Shown: in pieces, positions 58,765 to 64,000 of the stretch
How the letters are laid out: each line of letters starts with the position of its first letter
How positions within the stretch are numbered: the first letter of the stretch is position 1
Source of the DNA: DASRDR01 sp035550795
Lineage (GTDB): Bacteria > Methylomirabilota > Methylomirabilia > Rokubacteriales > DASRDR01
Length of the DNA stretch: 64,000 nt
Direction: 5' to 3'
Assembly (NCBI GenBank): GCA_035550795.1
Contig: DASZOL010000016.1
Span: forward strand, 38,445 to 102,444
Made by a program: the position numbers and the translations under genes
Notes under the pieces: generated by a model
Told to the model about the DNA's origin: nothing
The model's input: the letters and a program-made list of their open reading frames with translations, nothing else
The model's database searches: none

Positions 58765-59247
58765 TCAGTGCCGCCTACCGCCTGAATTAAGCCGAGCCGC
58801 GAAGCGGCTTCGGCTTGAATGAATTGTTAGGCGGGCGCGCAGGAACAGCCTGCGACTACATCCTGCTGAGCCACTGATTTGCCAGAAAGGGTTCGTAGAC
58901 CTGAAAGGGGCGAACCCCTGAGGCTGCTCGATCAGTTCCGGGCTAGCCGTTCCGCATACTTCTCCAGACCCAGAGCATGTCTGAAAGATCGCAGCCCCTG
59001 TGTCCCCCATGTTCTTGAGATGGTCCAAGAGGGCCTGCGAGTCGCGGTACCGCTCAAAGACAAGACACTCGGTTTCGTCGCTGTTGAAGTACAACTCGTA
59101 CTGCAAAGCCCCGGTGTCTTTCGTGCGCACCAATTCCGCGCATTTCGCGGCGAGACGCTTGAATTCGTCCAGCTTGCCCTTATGAATTGTGAGTACAGCG
59201 ACAGCTTGTAGTTCCCTGATTGCTCTTGCCTCCCGCTCTTGTCTCAA
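58765..59247 (-). CDS. ABM-domain (quinol monooxygenase-like) protein with attC-encoded tail (cassette gene)
   Basis: 160 residues from TTG 59247; the true start is uncertain because a GGGAGGC lies further in. The antibiotic-biosynthesis-monooxygenase fold is clear: VAVLTIHKGKLDEFKRLAAK, YELYFNSDETECLVFERYRD then SQALLDHLKNMGDTGAAIFQ. The last ~20 residues (LTIHSSRSRFAARLNSGG RRH) are encoded by the attC stem-loop itself, so the original stop has been lost. Small haem-free monooxygenase or dimeric stress protein. Confidence 0.8.
   Translation of the reverse strand: MRQEREARAIRELQAVAVLTIHKGKLDEFKRLAAKCAELVRTKDTGALQYELYFNSDETECLVFERYRDSQALLDHLKNMGDTGAAIFQTCSGSGEVCGTASPELIEQPQGFAPFRSTNPFWQISGSAGCSRRLFLRARLTIHSSRSRFAARLNSGGRRH
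58773..58832 (-). other. Integron attC site, 60-bp type
   Basis: Read on the minus strand: GCCTAAC (inverse core), AATTCATTCAAGCCGA, GCCGC-ttcg-GCGGC hairpin tip, TCGGCTTAATTCAGGC, ending GGTAGGC (core with T to G). The layout, length and L''/L' sequence closely match the 60-bp '59-base elements' of class-1-type cassettes such as aadA. Terminal core slightly mutated. Confidence 0.85.
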
Positions 59248-59270
59248 GACGTTGGATATCTAGCCGCGCC

Positions 59271-59346
59271 GCCTAACGGGTGGCGCGTCAGCGGCGAGCG
59301 AAGAGCCCAGGGCAATGAGCGAGTCCGCTGCACGCGCATGTTAGGC
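59271..59346 (-). other. Integron attC site, 76 bp
   Basis: On the minus strand: GCCTAAC (59346-59340), ATGCGCGTGCAGCGGAC as L'', a variable GC-rich middle, GCCGCTGACGCGC as L', and GTTAGGC (59277-59271). Both core boxes are perfect and inner boxes are complementary with the expected mismatches. It belongs to the preceding cassette (gene 59441-60001). Confidence 0.85.
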
Positions 59347-59439
59347 GCGGGCGACGGACACCGACCTAAGAGAGCCAAGAGTTGGAAGGCCTGGCCCGAG
59401 TTGCTCCATGATGCGGCCGACTCGGGCTAAAGCCCGATG

Positions 59440-60001
<562 letters not shown>

Positions 60002-60133
60002 GACCTGAGAGTACCGCCGATGGGGTTGCTCAGCAAAGTTAGCGCGCTGCCAACATGGAGCTGATCGAGAGCCCAGAAGCCACGAGAGCGCCGGCACACG
60101 CCCGGGAATTCAGGCTCGCTGTCCAGCGGATAA

Positions 60134-60270
60134 GCCCTGGACTGGGTCGCGCGCGTGCTGGGACACACGACCACCGCGATGGTCATCCGGCGCTACCACA
60201 AGTACGTGCGGAACCTCATCCGTTGCGACCGAGCCGCCCTTGCCGTGGTCCTCGACGGATCCCTGGGGGC
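60134..60270 (+). pseudogene. Tyrosine recombinase (phage-integrase family) C-terminal remnant
   Basis: The frame reads ALDWVARVLGHTTTAMVIRR then YHKYVRNLIRCD. This is the box-II end of a tyrosine recombinase: LGH(T/S) motif and catalytic Tyr in RRYHKYV. A stop (60131) lies immediately upstream in the same frame and the rest of the catalytic domain is missing. It points toward the tRNA-Gly fragment 240 bp away, the usual arrangement for an integrated element. Confidence 0.6.
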
Positions 60271-60443
60271 TCCGCCACGCTGTGACCCGCGGAGACGGAT
60301 TCGCCCGACAACGCCCATGTGCATCGGAGGATCACACATCGAATCTTCCCGACCTCACTCGGGGCGCGCAGATCGAGCACCCGTTCCCAATGCCGGCGCG
60401 GCCGGGTGAGAATCCGTGAGAGCCCGTGGGTTGACGCGGTGCG

Positions 60444-60468
60444 TTGGTTAACCATTCAGGTTACCCGA
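60444..60468 (+). repeat. GGTTAACC-N5-GGTTACCCGA element
   Basis: TTGGTTAACCATTCAGG followed by TTACCCGA. Closely related to 60665-60688 (TTGGTGACCGTTTTGG then TTACCCGA) and to part of the repeat at 51083-51106. The tRNA-Gly fragment lies between the two 60-kb copies. Confidence 0.5.
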
Positions 60469-60512
60469 GACGCCGAGGGGGCTACGGCTGTCCCGTAACC
60501 CCCTGGCTTCAT

Positions 60513-60562
60513 TGGAGCGACCGACCGGAATCGAACCGGCGACGTCCAGCTTGGGAAGCTGG
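60513..60562 (-). tRNA. tRNA-Gly(CCC), partial: D arm and most of 5' half missing
   Basis: On the minus strand the anticodon arm CCAGC-TTCCCAA-GCTGG (anticodon CCC) is followed by a 5-base variable loop. The T arm GCCGG-TTCGATT-CCGGT and the 3' acceptor strand CGGTCGC-T-CCA come next, 50 bases in all, with CCA encoded. A normal 5' acceptor and D arm do not precede it. Only GCGAC (60571-60567) could pair with the 3' acceptor, which would leave a tRNA with the D arm deleted. It looks like an attachment-site duplicate left by an element that used a tRNA-Gly gene. Confidence 0.7.
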
Positions 60563-60593
60563 CTATGTCGCGCTGTGCCGTGAGACCGGCTGA

Positions 60594-60688
60594 GAAGAAT
60601 CGAAGGGTTACCTGTGACACGGTGCGACCCCGTGACCCCGTGTGAGGCCGCTGAATCACGTTGTTTGGTGACCGTTTTGGTTACCCGA
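60594..60688 (+). repeat. Dispersed repeat, copy 2
   Basis: GAATCGAAGGGTT (60597-60609) followed after 68 bp by the double GGTGACC/GGTTACC element (60665-60688). Related to copy 1 at 51011-51106 with the same internal spacing and orientation. In the last 24 bases I count 18 matches. Confidence 0.55.
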
Positions 60689-61142
60689 CTGCCGCGCCGC
60701 AGCAAGCAGGAGCTTGGACGGGCACTCGTTCGGGGCTCGCCGATCGTGCGATGGATGCGACGTCCCGGTGGTCGCCGAGCCTGGCCCCATAGACGACACG
60801 AGTTAGTGTCGCGACGAGATCCGAACCACGCGTATCAGTGTTGAGGGCTGTCGCCTAGGGCGTAACGACGTGGACTTACGGGCGGTTGCCACAGCGCCTT
60901 TGAGATCGCCTAGCTTGTTAGTCAAGCCGCCCAAACTCTTTTCCCGTGCAAAGCCAAAAGGCAGCATAGCGGTTTCCTGGCACCCCTGACGCTCCCCGCA
61001 GCATCCCAACCGCGACGGCATGGCGTGAAGGCATCGAAGGAGACGAGCAGGACAGAGTTCTATCCGAGAGACCCGAGAGCGTACTCCGACGGAGCGCGAC
61101 CGCGCCGACATGCCGCCGACGCCCCGGCGCGAGGAGGCCACG

Positions 61143-61884
61143 ATGAGCGGGAGATTCAGTGACAAGGTGGCGGTGGTGACAGGCGGCAACAGTGGCATCG
61201 GGCTCGCCACGGCCAAGGCGTTCATACGCGAAGGCGCCCGGGTGGCCATCACCGGGCGCAGCGACCGCACCTTGAAGGTCGCCCAGACGGAGCTCGGGCC
61301 CGACGCCCTCGTGATCAAGGCGGAAGTGTCGCGCGTGCCGGAGATCGCCGTGGCGATGGACGAGATCAAGCGGAAGTTCGGCCGGATCGATGCGCTGTTC
61401 GCGAACGCGGGCATCGGCCGGTTCATGCCCCCTCGAGGAGGTGACCGAGGAGTTCTTCGATCAGACGATGGCGACCAACCTCAAAGGGGTGTTCTTCACG
61501 GTTCAGAAGGCCGTCCCGCTCTTCTCTCGTGGCGCCGCCGTCGTCCTGAACGCCTCGATCAACGCGCACATGGGAATGCCACACTCCAGCGTCTACGGCG
61601 CTTCGAAGGCCGCTGTGGTCAACCTGGCGAAGACCCTCTCTGCCGATCTCTTGCCACGAGGCGTACGCGTAAACGCGGTCAGTCCGGGACCGGTCGCGAC
61701 GCCCATTTTCGACCGCATGGGCCAGCCGGAAGAGCAGACTCGGCAGACCAAGGACTGGATCGCGGGGCAGATCCCGCTCAAGCGATTCGCCGACCCAGAC
61801 GAGATCGCCGCCGCCGTCCTCTACCTCGCCTCCAGCGAGTCCGCGTTCGTGGTCGGGACCGAGCTGGTGATCGACGGGGTATGA
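61143..61884 (+). pseudogene. Short-chain dehydrogenase/reductase with one-base frameshift
   Basis: ATG 61143 after GCGAGGAGG. First frame: VAVVTGGNSGIGLATAKAFI (TGxxxGIG) to IDALFANAGIGRFMP. After a run of five C at ~61428 the protein continues one frame over as LEEVTEEFFDQTMATNLKGV, the active YGASKAAVVNLAKTL (YxxxK), AVSPGPVATPIFDRMGQPEE, ending VVGTELVIDGV. Removing one C restores a normal ~246-residue SDR. A recent mutation or a sequencing indel are both possible. Confidence 0.85.
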
Positions 61885-61957
61885 TCCAACTCTGAAGTGC
61901 CCCGTGAAGACCGAGCCGTGCGGCAGGCGAAGCTGGGGGGCATAGCACCATGCGACG

Positions 61958-62758
61958 TCACACCGTGGGAATGGTGCCGCCGTCGATGACGATTTCGGTG
62001 CCCGTGATCGTGGATGCCCGGTCCGAGGCGACGAACACGACGAGCTCTGCCACTTCCTCCGGCCGGTTCGGCCGGCCCAGCGGGATGCCGCCGAGCATGT
62101 CCATCAGCCGCTGCCGGGCGGTCGCGTAGTCGCTGCTATCGCCCTTGGCCATCCGCTCGATCATCCGGGTGGCAGCATCCGTCTCGATGAAGCCGGGTGA
62201 GACGGTTACTACCCGCACGCCCTTCGGACTGACTTCATTCGATAGTGCCTTGCTGTAGTTGACGAGCGCCGCCTTGGCGGCGGCATACGCGAGGGTCGAG
62301 TCGTAGAGCGGCAGCGTACGCTGGATGGACGCCACGTGCACGATCACCCCCGAACCGCGCTCGATCATGGAGGGCAGGAGCCCTCGGTCGAGCCGGACGG
62401 CGGGGAACAGGTTCTCGTTGATGGCTTGCTGCCAGAGCTCATCCGTGACGGTCCTGAAACCCCCACTGGGCGCGGACGAGCCTCCGACGTTGTGGACGAT
62501 GACGTCGACACCCTTGAAGCGCTCGAGCATCTCCCGGATGACCGTGGTCGTCCCCTCGGCGGTCGAGACGTCGGCCTGGATGAAGTGGCGTCCGGTCGTT
62601 TCGGCGGGCTCGGAGCGCGCGGTGACGATGACCGTGCCGCCCCCGCGCAGAAAACGGTCCGCGATGGCTCTCCCGGTGCCCTTCGTGCCTTCTGTCACCA
62701 GAATGCGCTTCTCGAGAAACTCCGATGCGTCAGCAGCGGGTCTCGCTGGTCTCGCCAT
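61958..62758 (-). CDS. Short-chain dehydrogenase/reductase
   Basis: 266 residues. The cofactor loop is ILVTEGTKGTGRAIADRFL (TGxxxGxG with Glu in the second position); a DVSTAEG and VHNVGGSS (NxG) follow. Active site VHVASIQRTLPLYDSTLAYA with YAAAKAALVNYSKAL (Ser, Tyr, Lys). C-terminus IPLGRPNRPEEVAELVVFVA, ending TGTEIVIDGGTIPTV. An oxidoreductase of unknown substrate; convergent with the broken SDR and probably in one transcript with the NTF2-like gene upstream. Confidence 0.92.
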   Translation of the reverse strand: MARPARPAADASEFLEKRILVTEGTKGTGRAIADRFLRGGGTVIVTARSEPAETTGRHFIQADVSTAEGTTTVIREMLERFKGVDVIVHNVGGSSAPSGGFRTVTDELWQQAINENLFPAVRLDRGLLPSMIERGSGVIVHVASIQRTLPLYDSTLAYAAAKAALVNYSKALSNEVSPKGVRVVTVSPGFIETDAATRMIERMAKGDSSDYATARQRLMDMLGGIPLGRPNRPEEVAELVVFVASDRASTITGTEIVIDGGTIPTV

Positions 62759-62914
62759 GGTCTGCGGCCTCCATGTGGAGGATCAAGGGGCGACTGCCAG
62801 GCCTCCCGCGCCCTCACCCTCCAGCTCTGTGTCTCGAGCCGACCTCACGGGTTAGCCTCCTCCCTCAGGCAGACCACGCTCATTCCTGACGGCCATCGAA
62901 TTCACAAGGCTCGC

Positions 62915-63244
62915 TCACAAGTGGATCTCCAGCGAGGCGATCTTGTCGCGCTCGAGCGCGAAGATGAACGCCAGGGTGACCGGGCTGCCGGGAAAGTTGC
63001 CGGCGACTCTGGCGGTGACGACGGTCTTGCCGTCACGCTGAGCGGCCTCGAGTGGCTCGACCGTGTACTCGTATTTCCGTCTGGCCTCGATCTTCCATGC
63101 CTTGATGGCGGCCAGACCCTCGTGGGTGCGGCCTTCATCTCGGACCGTCGCGTCCGCAGCAAAGCACGTAGCGAGGGCTTCGGTGTCTCGAGCCCTGTCG
63201 AGCACGAAATAGATATCGATCGGCCTTGGCAAATGGATAGTCAT
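62915..63244 (-). CDS. NTF2-like (SnoaL/DUF4440-type) protein
   Basis: 109 residues. Cone-shaped NTF2 fold pattern: the helix DIYFVLDRARDTEALATCFA followed by strand DATVRDEGRTHEGLAAIKAW, then EYTVEPLEAAQRDGKTVVTA and the final strand FIFALERDKIASLEIHL. Such proteins are small hydrolases, isomerases or ligand-binding modules. It is upstream of the SDR (156-bp gap) on the same strand, and divergent from an AraC regulator. Confidence 0.87.
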   Translation of the reverse strand: MTIHLPRPIDIYFVLDRARDTEALATCFAADATVRDEGRTHEGLAAIKAWKIEARRKYEYTVEPLEAAQRDGKTVVTARVAGNFPGSPVTLAFIFALERDKIASLEIHL

Positions 63245-63424
63245 GTAGACCTCCTTCTTGTCAGGACGCCGAGCGATCGTCTCGTGGCCCTCATCACCGG
63301 CTGCTCAATGACCGTGTGGCCAACCCGCAACGTACTCACCCTCCGCCCCAATGGACGTGACGTGCCGCGTGCTCTATGCTGGCTGCGCTGGATAGCACGT
63401 TACCCCGTCGGAGATGGACGATCT

Positions 63425-64000
63425 ATGTCCAGAAGTCGCGTTCTTTGGTCCATTACGCCACATTGGTCGGGTGAACATATTCTCACCGAGATCATGGACC
63501 TGGTTCGGACGAAGGGGCAGCTGTACGGCCGGCTCGAGCTCACCGCGCCATTCGGCCTTGAGTTCCCCGCGGGCAAGGGCATCTGCCTCATCGTGACCCG
63601 GGGCGCCTGTGTGCTCGGCGTCGATGCGCTCCCCCTGACCCCACTCGTCGGCGGCGACTTCGTCTTCCTGCCGGCCCCGAACACCTATTCGCTCCGGAGC
63701 AACCCCGGGACCCGGCTGCGCTCCGTGCGGGACGTGACGACTCCGGGAGCCTTTCAGCGGTCGCGGCTCATCCGGTACGGCGGCGGCGGCACCCCGACGT
63801 CGGTGGTCGCCGGGTGCTTTACCTTCGCGTCACCGGAGAGTGACCTGCTCGTGAAACACCTCCCGCCGATCATCCATCTGCCCGCGTCGGGGCCGAGCGC
63901 CACGCCGTGGTTCCAGTCCACGTTGCAGTTCATTGCCGCCGAAACCGCGCAGGACTTGCCCGGGTCCGCCGCGATCGTCGACCGACTGGCCGAGGTCCTC
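63425..64000 (+). CDS. AraC-family regulator, cupin_6 sensor domain (N-terminal part)
   Basis: The frame from ATG 63425 stays open to the right edge (192 codons), so the HTH domain lies outside the window. The visible part is the AraC cupin_6 type sensor: ILTEIMDLVRTKGQLYGRLE, LTAPFGLEFPAGKGICLIVT, PLVGGDFVFLPAPNTYSLR, and SVVAGCFTFASPESDLLVKH (the GCF.F sequence is typical). An internal ATG at 63494 is an alternative start. It is divergent from the NTF2/SDR pair and is their likely regulator. Confidence 0.85.
   Translation, partial: MSRSRVLWSITPHWSGEHILTEIMDLVRTKGQLYGRLELTAPFGLEFPAGKGICLIVTRGACVLGVDALPLTPLVGGDFVFLPAPNTYSLRSNPGTRLRSVRDVTTPGAFQRSRLIRYGGGGTPTSVVAGCFTFASPESDLLVKHLPPIIHLPASGPSATPWFQSTLQFIAAETAQDLPGSAAIVDRLAEVL

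Larger units (their letters stand above)
60002..61142. other. Recombination scar region without intact genes
   Basis: Contains the tyrosine-recombinase remnant, the tRNA-Gly fragment and two copies of a GGTKACC-type double element (60444-60468 and 60665-60688). From 60700 to 61140 I see only short frames. Fragments such as GCCTAGGGCGTAAC (60853) and GCCTAGCTTGTTAGTC (60908) resemble integron cores but form no clear attC. Confidence 0.4.

Noticed and set aside
60853..60925. Possible further attC (GCCTAGGGCGTAAC ... GCCTAGCTTGTTAGTC)
   Set aside because: Core-like words are present but the inner boxes are not complementary and no gene precedes it; not called.

Overview
The window is a GC-rich chromosomal segment from a free-living bacterium. 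No rRNA or other strong phylogenetic marker is present. High GC, many GTG/TTG starts, the large set of peptide-type ABC solute receptors, TRAP and Tup transporters, LLM and PPOX flavin/F420-type enzymes and amidases are what is commonly seen in soil lineages such as Candidatus Rokubacteria (Methylomirabilota). That placement is an inference from gene content only.

Layout. 0-7 kb: tail of a dihydroxyphthalate-decarboxylase-like protein, decayed LLM and sulfotransferase remnants, a small CPXCG protein, arfB, then an amidase joined in frame to a peptide-type receptor with its two permeases. 7-8.3 kb: a protein with repeated MshE/GspE N-terminal-type modules. 8.4-12.6 kb: chromate locus (two chrB forms, an ornithine-cyclodeaminase-like gene, divergent chrA, an ArsC-like phosphatase) around a long dyad. 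12.8-16.8 kb: second peptide-type receptor with two permeases, then a PPOX-class enzyme. 16.9-20.6 kb: tungstate (tup) uptake operon headed by its HTH/PBP-like regulator. 20.9-21.9 kb: glycosyltransferase pseudogene. 22-25.3 kb: arsR-controlled operon (arsR, flavoprotein with Cys-rich tail, MFS exporter). 25.4-29.4 kb: SYLF lipoprotein-like gene and a complete TRAP transporter. 29.5-36 kb: surface-polysaccharide-like neighbourhood (PP-loop protein, a third peptide receptor, GT2, HD-like protein, GT11). 36-45.7 kb: ordinary metabolism and transport (aminotransferase, DAO oxidase, CNB-DUF1003, LLM, HAD, ABC exporter, LysE with AraC). 46-49.2 kb: ftsH, hemerythrin, cupin.

49.2-61.9 kb is a distinctly accessory region. 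It holds truncated remnants of LuxR, MscS, arylsulfatase, TPR and IS256 genes; a PemK-type and a HicBA-type toxin-antitoxin pair (hicB frameshifted); an orphan LivM; an ArsR-controlled persulfide dioxygenase-rhodanese fusion; a 364-residue protein of no recognised family; and a row of small genes separated by integron attC sites with no integrase (a CALIN-type array). This is followed by a tyrosine-recombinase remnant and the 3' two-thirds of a tRNA-Gly(CCC). Two diverged copies of a ~95-bp sequence lie at both ends of this stretch (51.0 and 60.6 kb). The window closes with an SDR pseudogene, an intact SDR, an NTF2-like gene and the start of an AraC regulator.

Main functional themes are uptake of organic solutes and oxyanions (peptide-type ABC, TRAP, tungstate, branched-chain amino acids), metal/metalloid and sulfide stress (chr, ars, PDO-rhodanese), and cell-surface glycans. 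Neither of the two peptide-type receptor/permease sets has ATPase genes beside it, so shared ATPases elsewhere must be assumed. The most notable unreported-type signals are the integron cassette array beside the tRNA/recombinase scar, the arsR promoter/operator that predicts a nearly leaderless transcript, and several genes whose stop codons have been lost.
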